Assembly: GCA_007679095.1 (NCBI GenBank)
Contig: VEFU01000002.1
Location: 62,001-126,000 of the forward strand
Reading direction: 5' to 3'
DNA length: 64,000 nt
Source of the DNA: Paenibacillus bovis
GTDB taxonomy: Bacteria > Bacillota > Bacilli > Bacillales > Bacillaceae_C
Position 1 is the stretch's first letter; each line of letters begins with the position of its first letter. The notes under the pieces are model-generated. The model made no database searches, was not told the origin of the DNA, and was given only the letters and a program-made list of their open reading frames with translations. Both the position numbers and the translations under genes were made by a program. Positions 9,689 to 17,893 of this stretch are shown here, one piece after another.

Positions 9689-10844
9689 TAAGAAAGATGA
9701 AGAGTTAATTAAACTCTTTAAGAAACTACCAAGTATTACAGATGAACGCCCCGAACATGTGATATTGCGTGATATAAATAGGCGACAAGTCCGAAAACGG
9801 AGAAAATCGATAGTAATTCCTGCACTTTCAAGTGTAGCTGGTATTTTACTATTTTTATTATTAATACCAACACTATTGCAACAGGATTTACTTTCATCAA
9901 ATAATAGTTCAAATGATTCTGTGCAGTTAGAAAAATATGAAGGTAAATCGATAGCACTTGATAATGAAAATGCAGTACAAAAAGAAAGTGTACAACATTT
10001 CGATACTTCAGATCAGCAACAGTCGATCATGACATCTAGTTTAAAAACCGCTGTATATGAAGAAGATATGGAGAATAATGAAGTAAATCTATCTACAATT
10101 TTAACAAATGACGCAATCGTTGTTCCAATAAGTGTAGTAGTGCCAAAAGGGGAAAATTCATCTACGCTACAAGCTGATATTTCTAGAAAACTTAAAGAAG
10201 CTAATCCTAATTTCTATAAGCTAAATGAAATGATAAAACAAGCGAAATATGAAGGAAATTCTAAAGAGGTCATCATATCAATTGATGATAGTAACAGAGA
10301 GATTTTTGAGAAATTTGAGAATCATATTATGACAATGCTTCAATACAATTTAAGGTTCGATGATGTAGAAGTGGTGAAATTTACTGATGGACATGGAAAT
10401 CCAGTAGAATTAGGGAAATATGGAGAAGTGCCAGAATTACAAATAAATGACATATTAAAAAGACCTTATTATGTATACCCAATAGAAAATGGGAATAAAT
10501 ATATAGTTCCTGCTGATTTAGAGTCAGATAATGTTCTAGATGCAATTGCAGATATGAAAGTTTCTCCAAGCGATTTTTATTTCTCACTTATTCCAGAAAA
10601 TGTTGAATTGGAAGTTGCAATTGAAAATAGTCAATTAAGCATCCGTTTCAAAGAAGTTTTTAATTTAACAGAAGGAAATCAAGAGGATAATATGAGAATG
10701 CTGGAAGGGATTTTATTAACTAGTATGGAATTTGGTTATGACACTGTTCAATTTGAAAATCTCACACCAAAAATGTGGGAAGGAATCAATTTAGAAGAAC
10801 CTGTGAGAGTACCACTGGCATCAAATAAGTATGTTTCACAATAA
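9681..10844 (+). CDS. rsiX: Anti-sigma-X factor RsiX
   Basis: Membrane-bound inhibitor of SigX, 387 residues. The cytoplasmic N terminus (residues 1-43) would hold SigX, one transmembrane helix lies at about 44-66, and a large extracytoplasmic domain follows. I chose the ATG at 9681, which is eight bases after AGGAGG. The GTG at 9675 is too close to the Shine-Dalgarno. It overlaps the sigX stop by eight bases. Sequence similarity outside the N terminus is weaker, as usual for these proteins, so identity rests partly on position. Confidence 0.9.
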   Translation: MSNKKDEELIKLFKKLPSITDERPEHVILRDINRRQVRKRRKSIVIPALSSVAGILLFLLLIPTLLQQDLLSSNNSSNDSVQLEKYEGKSIALDNENAVQKESVQHFDTSDQQQSIMTSSLKTAVYEEDMENNEVNLSTILTNDAIVVPISVVVPKGENSSTLQADISRKLKEANPNFYKLNEMIKQAKYEGNSKEVIISIDDSNREIFEKFENHIMTMLQYNLRFDDVEVVKFTDGHGNPVELGKYGEVPELQINDILKRPYYVYPIENGNKYIVPADLESDNVLDAIADMKVSPSDFYFSLIPENVELEVAIENSQLSIRFKEVFNLTEGNQEDNMRMLEGILLTSMEFGYDTVQFENLTPKMWEGINLEEPVRVPLASNKYVSQ

Positions 10845-10891
10845 AAAAGCTACTTTTAATTAGGAAGTACATTATTTTTTCATATTAACAC

Positions 10892-10920
10892 TTCACAAAT
10901 ATAAATTAGTCATGTATAAT
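10892..10920 (+). promoter_or_regulatory. Promoter of the FMN riboswitch-ribU unit
   Basis: TTCACA at 10892-10897 and a perfect TATAAT at 10915-10920, spaced 17 bases, sit about 30 bases upstream of the riboswitch aptamer. Confidence 0.8.
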
Positions 10921-10949
10921 ACTATTGTACAATAAAAAAATATGATTCG

Positions 10950-11078
10950 TCTTCGGGGCGGGGTGCAATTCCCCACCGGCGGTGATGAAGCAATAGCTTC
11001 TAAGCCCGCGAGCTTCTGATGAAGCAGGATTTGGTGCGATTCCAAAGCCGACAGTATAGTCTGGATGGGAGAAGATGG
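10950..11078 (+). ncRNA. FMN riboswitch (RFN element)
   Basis: The sequence carries the conserved RFN blocks in order: GGGGCGGGGTGCAATTCCCC, ACCGGCGGTGAT, AGCCCGCGAGC, GATTTGGTGCGATTCC, AAAGCCGACAGT and GGATGGGAGAAGATG. TCTTC near 10950 pairs with GAAGA near 11071 to close helix P1. It lies in the ribU leader and is followed by an intrinsic terminator at 11140-11170, so FMN binding should stop transcription before ribU. Confidence 0.97.
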
Positions 11079-11139
11079 AGGTTGTCTTGTGTTCAAATTG
11101 CAGGTTTTGAACGCTTATTAATGTATGCCTTATTATTCT

Positions 11140-11170
11140 CCCTCAAAAGATTATTCTTTTGGGGGTTTTT
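11140..11170 (+). terminator. Riboswitch-controlled terminator
   Basis: CCCTCAAAAGA (11140-11150) pairs with TCTTTTGGGGG (11155-11165), followed by TTTTT, between the FMN aptamer and ribU. This is the expression platform. A smaller hairpin (GTTCAAA at 11091, TTTGAAC about 11105-11111) lies between them. Confidence 0.85.
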
Positions 11171-11242
11171 ATTTGGCTGCTAATAAGTAGTAAGTCAACC
11201 TTTCTTCTACAATAGAGATGAATCTCTAAGGAGAGAGGAAAC

Positions 11243-11830
11243 ATGAAGAAGTTTAATGTCAAAACACTAGTTATGATTGGAATGCTTAGCAGTTTATCCT
11301 TTGTATTAATGCTAATTAAATTTCCAATCCCACCATTTCCACCGTTTTTAACAGTTGATTTTAGCGATATTCCTGCACTAATCGCTGCAATACTTTTTGG
11401 TCCACTAGCTGGAGTACTTGTAGAGTTATTCAAAAATATTATTGATTATGCCGTTTCAAGTAGTGCTACAGGAATTCCAATTGGACATATAGCCAATTTC
11501 TTAGCAGGTGTATTATTTGTATTACCAACGTATTACGTATATAAATATTTGAAAATGAAAAAAGGATTACTTATTTCATTAATTGTTGGTACGATTTTCA
11601 TGGCTGTATTTATGAGTGTATTTAACTATTTTGTACTTTTACCAGCATATATTGGATTATTAGGTTGGGATCCAATGACAAATGCACAGTTACGCAGCTA
11701 TGTTGTAGCATCAATTCTTCCATTTAATGTTATTAAGGGATTGATTGTTACCGTCCTTTTCTTACTATTATATAGTCGTTTAAGTAGTAGATTAATGAAG
11801 AATTTTAATATAAAAAATAATACGATATAA
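11243..11830 (+). CDS. ribU: Riboflavin transporter RibU (ECF S component)
   Basis: Substrate-binding membrane subunit of an energy-coupling-factor transporter for riboflavin and roseoflavin, 195 residues with about six helices. The early motif FPIPPFPPFLTVDFSDIPAL and the FGPLAGVLVELFKN segment are typical of the RibU/YpaA/FmnP family. AAGGAGAGAGG precedes the ATG. The gene is monocistronic behind the FMN riboswitch and must share the EcfAAT energising module encoded elsewhere. Confidence 0.95.
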   Translation: MKKFNVKTLVMIGMLSSLSFVLMLIKFPIPPFPPFLTVDFSDIPALIAAILFGPLAGVLVELFKNIIDYAVSSSATGIPIGHIANFLAGVLFVLPTYYVYKYLKMKKGLLISLIVGTIFMAVFMSVFNYFVLLPAYIGLLGWDPMTNAQLRSYVVASILPFNVIKGLIVTVLFLLLYSRLSSRLMKNFNIKNNTI

Positions 11831-11832
11831 AA

Positions 11833-11883
11833 AAGAGGCTCCCAATAAGTCACCAAAATTTGACTTGTTGGAAGCCTCTTATT
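11833..11883. terminator. Bidirectional terminator between ribU and fer
   Basis: AAGAGGCT at 11833-11840 pairs with the AGCCTCTT ending at 11880, and the inner arms AAGTCA and TGACTT also pair. A-rich flank on the left and T-rich flank on the right serve both convergent genes. The stem resembles the one after ypbF at 16781-16830. Confidence 0.8.
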
Positions 11884-11935
11884 TCATATTTAAGTTTGAC
11901 TGTTAATTTCCGCTATAGATGCTCGCTTTGTTCTG

Positions 11936-12196
<261 letters not shown>

Positions 12197-12382
12197 TCAG
12201 TGAACCTCTATATTTAACCATGTAATCGGATAATTATTGAAAAAACTACTCCTTCATTTTAAGACTCTTTCGTGAATATTTCAACAAAATTACATTTTAA
12301 TAGAAATATTGACAAGAAAACCGAATATGATTTGTCGAAAACGTCCAACTGTAGGAATACATAGTCGAAAATTGTTTTCCAT

Positions 12383-12399
12383 GTTAATATGATATTAAC
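12383..12399. promoter_or_regulatory. Perfect 8-1-8 inverted repeat upstream of ypbB
   Basis: GTTAATAT-G-ATATTAAC at 12383-12399 is a perfect dyad about 25 bases before the ypbB start codon. The size and position fit an operator, but it is AT-rich and I cannot name a regulator. Confidence 0.3.
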
Positions 12400-12423
12400 G
12401 ATTGACCAAGGAGATTGGAACAT

Positions 12424-13476
12424 ATGACTTTTTTGCAAGCTGTTATATTACATTGTTTACATAAAGTAAATAGTGAACGGACCATATATTCAATCTTTCA
12501 CTTATTAACAGGAAAGAAATCATCACAGACGATACAAGATGGGCATTTATATGACATGCTTACGTTCTTTAAGGTATTACCACGTTTAAAGCGTCAGCAA
12601 TATGATTTACTGATTGAACAATTAAAGAAACAACAATATATCCACTTTCCAGAATCTAATCTTCATGCTGTTGTTTCCAATCAAGGTCAAGAGGCTTATA
12701 TTGCTTTCTTTCAAAAACACCCATTTCCAACTTTTATCCATGGTTGGAAATTTCAAGATGCTTCTATTCAGATGTGGAAGCGATTGACATTATTGATACA
12801 GGCAATTTCTCATTTCAATTATTCCAGTACACGTTATTATCCAATACAAAGAGACCCTGATACTGCTACATGGGTAAAGCAATATATTCTTAGACATAAA
12901 AATATTTCACAATTAAAAGAACAATTATATAACGAATTGTTTTATGTCTTTTCAAATGATTTTCCGGAGGAACCCAATTTTATCATTGAGAGGTTTAGCG
13001 GATATGAAAAGATAGGATTAACTGGAAGTCAGATTGCAGAAAAATATACGATCAATGAAATTGAAGCATATTTCCGCTATCTAAATTGTCTCCATTATAT
13101 TGTAGAAAAGGTAGCTTCTCATAAGGATCAATTCTCTGTATTATTCTCATTAATACAGGATGTATTTAAACAAGTTCCCTTCACGCAATCAACACTTTAT
13201 ACATATAACTTATTACATCAAAATTATTCCATTGATGAAATAGCAAGGATCAGACAGTTAAAAGTGAGTACTATAGAAGACCATATTATCGAGATTGCAT
13301 ATGCAGACCCTCATTTTTCGATCACACCTTTTATTGATGAACACTTGGTGAAGCGAGTATCTGAAGCAGCTAATAAACTAGGAATTAAAAAATTAAAGCC
13401 AATTAAAGAATGTGTGAAAGAATCTTCTTATTTTCAAATTCGCTTAGTTCTTGCAAGGGCAGGTGTTAAACGGTGA
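12424..13476 (+). CDS. ypbB: YpbB, helix-turn-helix protein encoded before RecQ
   Basis: A 350-residue protein of the YpbB family, which is found next to recQ in Bacillaceae. Its function is not established. The C-terminal part contains a helix-turn-helix segment (LLHQNYSIDEIARIRQLKVSTIEDHIIE, around residues 275-300), resembling the domain that replaces HRDC in RecQ-linked proteins. The ATG at 12424 lies nine bases after GGAGA. The TTG at 12415 touches that Shine-Dalgarno and is unlikely. The stop codon overlaps the GTG start of recQ, so YpbB and RecQ are co-translated and probably work together. Confidence 0.88.
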   Translation: MTFLQAVILHCLHKVNSERTIYSIFHLLTGKKSSQTIQDGHLYDMLTFFKVLPRLKRQQYDLLIEQLKKQQYIHFPESNLHAVVSNQGQEAYIAFFQKHPFPTFIHGWKFQDASIQMWKRLTLLIQAISHFNYSSTRYYPIQRDPDTATWVKQYILRHKNISQLKEQLYNELFYVFSNDFPEEPNFIIERFSGYEKIGLTGSQIAEKYTINEIEAYFRYLNCLHYIVEKVASHKDQFSVLFSLIQDVFKQVPFTQSTLYTYNLLHQNYSIDEIARIRQLKVSTIEDHIIEIAYADPHFSITPFIDEHLVKRVSEAANKLGIKKLKPIKECVKESSYFQIRLVLARAGVKR

Positions 13477-14921
13477 ATAAACTATTACAAGTACTTGAAG
13501 AAAAATTTGGTTATACATCTTTCCGTCCTGGGCAATCAGAAATTATTGAAGCGGTACTAAACCAGCATGATGTTTTGGCAATGCTCCCAACTGGAACAGG
13601 AAAATCTCTATGTTATCAATTACCTGCTTATATGGTGGAGGGAACTGTTCTAGTTGTATCACCATTAATTTCACTAATGCAGGATCAAGTTGAACAGTTG
13701 CGATTATTAGGGGAGAAGAAAGCTGTAGCTATTAATTCTTTCTTGCAAAATACAGAGAAATATCATATGTTTCAAAATTTACATGACTATCGCTTTATTT
13801 TTATTTCCCCTGAAATGCTTAGTAATGAAAAGGTCATTAAACACCTGAAAAATGTAAATATATCCTTATTTGTTATTGATGAAGCACATTGTATTTCACA
13901 ATGGGGACCTGATTTTCGACCAGATTATTTGAGTGTAGGGAAAATAAGGGGAATTCTAGGAAACCCACCAGCATTAGCTTTAACTGCTACTGCAACGAAA
14001 GATGTTCGGGAAGATATTATACATTTTTTAAAGCTTGAAAGCCCGAAAGAATTTATCTACTCTGTAGATCGCCCTAATATTAGTATGGTGGTTGAAAAAC
14101 TTGATAATAGCTTAGAGAAAAGAGATCGGTTAAGGGAATTCATAGCTAGAATACAGAAACCAGGTATTATTTATTTCTCTAGTAAACGAGTAGCAGAGGA
14201 GACTGCAGAATTCTTAAAGGCTGAAGGCTTTGCTAAGGTATCAGTGTATCATGGTGGTATGGATCAAGAGCAACGTATATTAATACAGCAACAATTCTTG
14301 TATGATCAGTTACAAATTATTTGTGCAACAAGTGCTTTCGGTATGGGAGTTAATAAAGAGAACATACGCTTTGTGATTCATTATCATCCACCTGCACAGT
14401 TAGAATCCTATTTGCAGGAAATTGGAAGAGCTGGCCGTGATGGGAAGCCTAGTATTGCGGTTCTCCTTTACTCTCGTGGAGATGAACAAATACCAAAACG
14501 GCTTATAGAATCAGAGTTACCAGACGATAACCAAATTGATCATTATTTTCAATTAGCTAATATCAAGAAACAAGAGGAGCTAATTCAAGAACTGCAGCTT
14601 TCGGAAACTCAATTACGATTTCTAGCATTTTATTATAATAATAAAGTAAGTGTTGCCGATGTTAGAAATATTTGTCAGGAGCGAATGGAGTACAAGCAAA
14701 AAAAATTAGTGCAAATGATAAGTTGGATTCACTCAGAGTATTGCAGAAGAGAGCAAATATATTCGTACTTTGATGAAGATTGTGAAAAAGTACCAGCACA
14801 ATGCTGTGATATTTGCTCAATAGAAGTCGATCAATATTTTGAAACGAATAAACAAATTTCTAGCGAGCGGGAAACAACGTGGCAACATAATTTGCGATTG
14901 CTGCTTTTGGGAAGTGATTAA
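13473..14921 (+). CDS. recS: ATP-dependent DNA helicase RecQ/RecS (short form)
   Basis: Superfamily 2 3'-5' DNA helicase for recombination and replication-fork repair, 482 residues. Walker A GTGKS is at 41-45, the DEAH box at 136-139, and motif VI in QEIGRAGRDG. The RecQ C-terminal zinc site is present in the final quarter (C of SEYCRREQ, then the CEKVPAQCCDIC cluster). There is no winged-helix HRDC extension, which is the size of the B. subtilis RecS paralogue. It starts at a GTG overlapping the ypbB stop. Confidence 0.93.
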   Translation: MNKLLQVLEEKFGYTSFRPGQSEIIEAVLNQHDVLAMLPTGTGKSLCYQLPAYMVEGTVLVVSPLISLMQDQVEQLRLLGEKKAVAINSFLQNTEKYHMFQNLHDYRFIFISPEMLSNEKVIKHLKNVNISLFVIDEAHCISQWGPDFRPDYLSVGKIRGILGNPPALALTATATKDVREDIIHFLKLESPKEFIYSVDRPNISMVVEKLDNSLEKRDRLREFIARIQKPGIIYFSSKRVAEETAEFLKAEGFAKVSVYHGGMDQEQRILIQQQFLYDQLQIICATSAFGMGVNKENIRFVIHYHPPAQLESYLQEIGRAGRDGKPSIAVLLYSRGDEQIPKRLIESELPDDNQIDHYFQLANIKKQEELIQELQLSETQLRFLAFYYNNKVSVADVRNICQERMEYKQKKLVQMISWIHSEYCRREQIYSYFDEDCEKVPAQCCDICSIEVDQYFETNKQISSERETTWQHNLRLLLLGSD

Positions 14922-15508
14922 TGATGAAGCATAGTCAGGCAGAAATAGTGAAAAACTTAACTGGTAAGGAGTTGCGTTTTCACCTTTATATATCTCAGTT
15001 TGCAATAATTTTATTAGCAATTATATTAGGTTTTATTTTTATGCAAAACATTCCTGACTCCATGTTCCAAATAAATTTCCGTTATTTAGCCATTGGTGCT
15101 GTAAGTGGAATTATTGTAGTAATCATCGATCTGCTATTTATGAAGATTGTGCCACCTCACTACTTTGATGATGGTGGTATAAATGAGAAGATTTTTAAAG
15201 GATTATCTATACCAAAAATATTTGCAATGACTTTATTAATTGCAGTTGCGGAGGAATTATTATTTAGAGGTGTTATTCAAACTAAGTTTGGATTAGTAGT
15301 TGCGAGTATTATATTTGCATTGACACACATCCGTTACTGGTCAAAATGGTTCCTTCTGATCAATATTATCGTATTAAGCTTTTGGATTGGTTTTATATAT
15401 GATTGGACGGAACAGCAATTATTGCCAAGTATCGTCATGCATTTTACTATTGATTTTTTTCTGGGTATATATATAAGTCGTAAATCAATAAGGAACAATA
15501 TTGATTGA
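14921..15508 (+). CDS. ypbD: CPBP family intramembrane metalloprotease YpbD
   Basis: Polytopic membrane protein of 195 residues with the Abi/CAAX-protease signature EELLFRG (about residues 113-119) and a downstream histidine pair motif (LTHIRY and VMHFTIDF). These residues form the presumed active site of CPBP proteases. The start ATG shares its A with the recQ stop, and a second ATG follows immediately at 14924, so either may be used. The physiological substrate is unknown. Confidence 0.88.
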   Translation: MMKHSQAEIVKNLTGKELRFHLYISQFAIILLAIILGFIFMQNIPDSMFQINFRYLAIGAVSGIIVVIIDLLFMKIVPPHYFDDGGINEKIFKGLSIPKIFAMTLLIAVAEELLFRGVIQTKFGLVVASIIFALTHIRYWSKWFLLINIIVLSFWIGFIYDWTEQQLLPSIVMHFTIDFFLGIYISRKSIRNNID

Positions 15509-15521
15509 GGAGGTAATTTCG

Positions 15522-16271
15522 ATGGCATCTGATAAGAAGCATGACTTTTATGAAGCTTCCACATCTCTCCCGTCAAGGAGTGAATTTCACGGTAAAAAAA
15601 CGAAGAAACGAAAAAATATTAGGAATGAGAACTCAACTCAAAAGAAAAAAAGTTTTAAAGTATCAATCCCACTTGTACTTGTAATAATTCTCTTATTATT
15701 ACCAGCTTCATTTCTTATTTATTACATTAATAATGAAAAACCATCAAATGCAGAGACGGTAAATAGGGGAGGAGAACAAATTTCATTTCATGAAGATGAA
15801 GATGAGGATGAAAAGGAAGGAATTGTAGAAGGGGACGATAAAGGTCAAGAAGATGTTAGTTTAGATACTGATAATGAATTAGAGAATCTCGAAGAAGTTA
15901 ATGATAATGAGAACATTATTGAAACACCATCTACTAACGAGATGAATAATCAAGACACTCAACCTGAGAATGTAAAAGATGAAGAACAAGTACCAGAAGA
16001 ACCTAAAGAAAATGAAAACATGAATCAAATAGAACAGGAAGAAAAAATCTCGAAGGAAGAGCAAACAATACCTGAGCAAAAGTCAACAGAGGAACCTGTA
16101 AAGGAGGAACAAACGTATATATTTCACACTGTACAAAAAGGGGACACGCTTTTTAGTATTGCGATGAAGTACTTTAATAGTCAAACTGGAATGGAAATTA
16201 TACAAAATGAAAATGGACTAGAAGGAATCGAAGTGAAGATTGGACAAACATTAAAAATACCACAATCTTAA
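15522..16271 (+). CDS. ypbE: LysM-domain membrane protein YpbE
   Basis: A 249-residue protein with a basic cytoplasmic head, one membrane helix at about 47-69, a long Glu/Asp/Asn-rich low-complexity linker (about 80-195), and a C-terminal LysM module (FHTVQKGDTLFSIA to GQTLKIP) that would bind peptidoglycan outside the membrane. The ATG at 15522 follows GAGGAGGT with seven bases; a TTG 21 bases earlier precedes the Shine-Dalgarno. The architecture suggests a cell-wall tether, but no activity is known. Confidence 0.88.
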   Translation: MASDKKHDFYEASTSLPSRSEFHGKKTKKRKNIRNENSTQKKKSFKVSIPLVLVIILLLLPASFLIYYINNEKPSNAETVNRGGEQISFHEDEDEDEKEGIVEGDDKGQEDVSLDTDNELENLEEVNDNENIIETPSTNEMNNQDTQPENVKDEEQVPEEPKENENMNQIEQEEKISKEEQTIPEQKSTEEPVKEEQTYIFHTVQKGDTLFSIAMKYFNSQTGMEIIQNENGLEGIEVKIGQTLKIPQS

Positions 16272-16331
16272 AGGCATACCTTGATAAGCTTGTTCATATT
16301 TATTAGTGAACGGCTATCGAGGGGGGTTTTT

Positions 16332-16778
16332 ATGGAACCATTCTTGCTAAATATCGATGATCATAGTACGAAGTATATGTTGCAAAATTTAATAAATAAA
16401 AAATTAAAATTCATTCGCTATAAAAATATTCATTTTATTTTCTTAACTTCGGCATTCTTATATAGTTTTTTTGCCTTTTATTTTATTTATAAAACTGGAA
16501 TAGAACCTTATGATATATCTATGATGGATGCTTTTTCTTCGTTTCTTCGTAATTCACATTTCGCTACACTTATTTGTATTGCATTCATCCTTTTTGGTGC
16601 AGTTAAAATATTTAATGAAAAAAAAGAAAAACTCGAGAAAGAATTTCATGCTCTTCGATGTGAAATTATTGATAAGGCAAATGATGTGTGGAAGGGCGAA
16701 AGCAAACACGAAAGAAATTCAATATACGAAAAGATGAAAAAGAAGTATGATATTAATTTATATCATGTAAGTAAATAA
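16332..16778 (+). CDS. ypbF: YpbF-like membrane protein
   Basis: A 148-residue protein of the YpbF family with two hydrophobic helices (about residues 30-52 and 72-92) and a charged C-terminal tail. GAGGGGGG directly precedes the ATG at 16332, which is better supported than an in-frame start at 16281. Position after ypbE matches B. subtilis. Function unknown. Confidence 0.83.
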   Translation: MEPFLLNIDDHSTKYMLQNLINKKLKFIRYKNIHFIFLTSAFLYSFFAFYFIYKTGIEPYDISMMDAFSSFLRNSHFATLICIAFILFGAVKIFNEKKEKLEKEFHALRCEIIDKANDVWKGESKHERNSIYEKMKKKYDINLYHVSK

Positions 16779-16780
16779 GG

Positions 16781-16830
16781 ATAGGGGCTCTCAAGTAAGT
16801 CAAGAAAACTGACTTTATGAGAGCCCCTAT
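16781..16830. terminator. Bidirectional hairpin between ypbF and ypsA
   Basis: ATAGGGGCTCTCA (16781-16793) pairs with TGAGAGCCCCTAT (16818-16830), and AGTCA/TGACT extend the stem. Flanking T-runs are short. It separates convergent genes and is built like the ribU/fer terminator, suggesting a repeated terminator type. Confidence 0.7.
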
Positions 16831-16884
16831 TCCCTTTTACTCTAATTGTTTATTTAAGCTTCAGGCACTCCAAATAATGTACAA

Positions 16885-17442
16885 TTAATAAAAATCCTGA
16901 TTCGCCTGTTCTTCTTCAGCTATCACTTGTAAATCATATCCATTAATGATGAAGATCTCAAAAGCATGTTTCTCCGCATAGTGTTCAGCTAATTCTTTTA
17001 TATATTTCGGTGATCCTTCATTTTCTTCGTCGTAAATAAGCAATAACCCATCGGCATTGCGAATCAGAAATTTGTTTTTTTCGATAAATTGCCAAGGGGC
17101 CTCATATGGTTTTTTTGTCACACTTGTGTAAAAATCAGCATTTGCAATAATCGATTGATATTTTTCTTGGTTGTGTTCATTCCACCTTTTTTCTTGATCA
17201 AAAAAAGGAGTGATTACTGCATATTTGATGGGGAAATTGCGTTTTTTTAAGTCGATTATTAGCTCCGCTGTCCATATTTCTACTCCTAGTTGTCCACTAA
17301 TAATAACCCATTCTAATCCTTCATCGATTAATGGTAGCAATTGATTTTCAATTGCTTTTTTTATGTATGTTATTCCCGGGTGTTTTTCATCAAATATACC
17401 AAGTTCATGTTGTTTATAACCAGTCACGATAAGTCGTTTCAT
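16885..17442 (-). CDS. ypsA: SLOG-family protein YpsA
   Basis: A 185-residue protein of the YpsA (DUF1273) family with a Rossmann-like SLOG fold. The segments VTGYKQHELGIF, EWVIISGQLGVEIWTAELI and DGLLLIYDEENEGSPKYI match B. subtilis YpsA, which has been linked to cell division and oxidative-stress protection. I chose the start at 17442 (MKRLIVTGYK); the upstream ATG at 17466 adds eight residues that fall in the leader. In B. subtilis the gene is next to gpsB; here it stands alone, convergent to ypbF. A candidate ncRNA terminator ends about 20 bases before its Shine-Dalgarno. Confidence 0.9.
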   Translation of the reverse strand: MKRLIVTGYKQHELGIFDEKHPGITYIKKAIENQLLPLIDEGLEWVIISGQLGVEIWTAELIIDLKKRNFPIKYAVITPFFDQEKRWNEHNQEKYQSIIANADFYTSVTKKPYEAPWQFIEKNKFLIRNADGLLLIYDEENEGSPKYIKELAEHYAEKHAFEIFIINGYDLQVIAEEEQANQDFY

Positions 17443-17461
17443 GTAAACATCCCCAGTCCAA

Positions 17462-17492
17462 ATCAAAAACCAGTTCCCGTAGGAAACTGGTT
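17462..17492 (-). terminator. Terminator of the minus-strand ncRNA / ypsA leader
   Basis: On the minus strand AACCAGTT (17492-17485) and AACTGGTT (17475-17468) form an 8-bp stem with loop TCCTACGGG, followed by TTTTGATT. It ends just before the ypsA ribosome binding site, so it either ends a separate small RNA or attenuates ypsA. Confidence 0.72.
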
Positions 17493-17699
17493 CAAAGTCA
17501 TGTTAAATTAAAGCCGCCTTTGTCGTATTTGTCAAAGAAAGTTTTAAACCACCACTCCTAAAAGTGGGTGTTCGCAGAAACATTCCTGTATGTCCTTGTT
17601 ACATAAGTGAACGAGGCTTGCCATTTCTGTTTCGATTTTAAACTCCCTATTACAGCTTAAAGGTTAAAACTTGCTATCAATACGAGCAATGCAGCTTGT
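17462..17699 (-). ncRNA. Candidate rod-shaped ncRNA (6S-like or ypsA leader)
   Basis: The roughly 238-nt minus-strand transcript predicted here has its own promoter and terminator and folds as a long rod. Closing helices on the transcript: AAGCUGC (17697-17691) with GCGGCUU (17517-17511); UCGUAUUG (17685-17678) with CAAAUACGA (17531-17523); AAGUUUUAACC (17672-17662) with GGUUUAAAACUU (17550-17539). A small hairpin lies at 17570-17550. The ends pair at the predicted start site, with bulges in the middle, which is the general shape of 6S RNA. I do not see a sequence match to B. subtilis 6S-1 or 6S-2, nor to RNase P RNA or tmRNA. A regulatory leader of ypsA is the main alternative. Confidence 0.55.
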
Positions 17700-17705
17700 A
17701 TATAT

Positions 17706-17734
17706 AGTATATACCAGTTTGTTGAGATATACAA
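17706..17734 (-). promoter_or_regulatory. Promoter of the candidate ncRNA
   Basis: On the minus strand, TTGTAT (17734-17729) and TATACT (17711-17706) are spaced exactly 17 bases. The predicted start (about 17699) coincides with the base of the RNA's closing helix. Confidence 0.65.
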
Positions 17735-17765
17735 TGGAAATTCATACTAATAAACTTGCAATTAA

Positions 17766-17780
17766 TTATAATAATTATAA
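17766..17780. promoter_or_regulatory. Perfect PerR-type box
   Basis: TTATAATAATTATAA matches the Bacillus PerR consensus (7-1-7, TTATAATNATTATAA) at every position and is the centre of a 23-base perfect palindrome (17762-17784). It lies between the divergent ncRNA promoter and the pfeT promoter. AT-richness raises the chance of a fortuitous match. Confidence 0.6.
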
Positions 17781-17817
17781 TTAAATAACTGATGTAGAAT
17801 TGTATAACATATGATAT

Positions 17818-17832
17818 TAATAATCATTATCG
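17818..17832. promoter_or_regulatory. Fur-type box upstream of the pfeT promoter
   Basis: TAATAATCATTATCG differs from the 7-1-7 Fur consensus TGATAATNATTATCA at two of fourteen defined positions. It is about 30 bases upstream of the -35, a position suited to activation. Confidence 0.5.
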
Positions 17833-17860
17833 TTAAAAGATGTATTTTCTCAGTTATAAT

Positions 17861-17889
17861 TTGACAACAAACGATTATTTTAATATCAT
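17861..17889 (+). promoter_or_regulatory. pfeT promoter
   Basis: A perfect TTGACA (17861-17866) and TATCAT (17884-17889), 17 bases apart, lie about 58 bases upstream of the pfeT start codon. Confidence 0.75.
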
Positions 17890-17893
17890 TAAA

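Noticed and set aside
10893-11096. Minus-strand open frame over the FMN riboswitch
   Set aside because: It is the complement of a highly conserved RNA aptamer and has no ribosome binding site.
12309-12331. TTGACA/TATGAT as a promoter for ypbB
   Set aside because: The spacer is only 11 bases.
16528-16737. Alternative-frame open frame inside ypbF
   Set aside because: A shadow of ypbF; the ypbF frame has the ribosome binding site and the helices.
17500-17600. Possible IS200/IS605 end (CACCACT...AGTGGGTG hairpin)
   Set aside because: The hairpin is one part of a longer folded transcript with its own promoter and terminator, and there is no tnpA or tnpB remnant nearby.
17566-17700. RNase P RNA, since rnpB lies near ypsA/gpsB in B. 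subtilis
   Set aside because: The segment is far shorter than type B RNase P RNA (about 400 nt) and has none of its conserved blocks.
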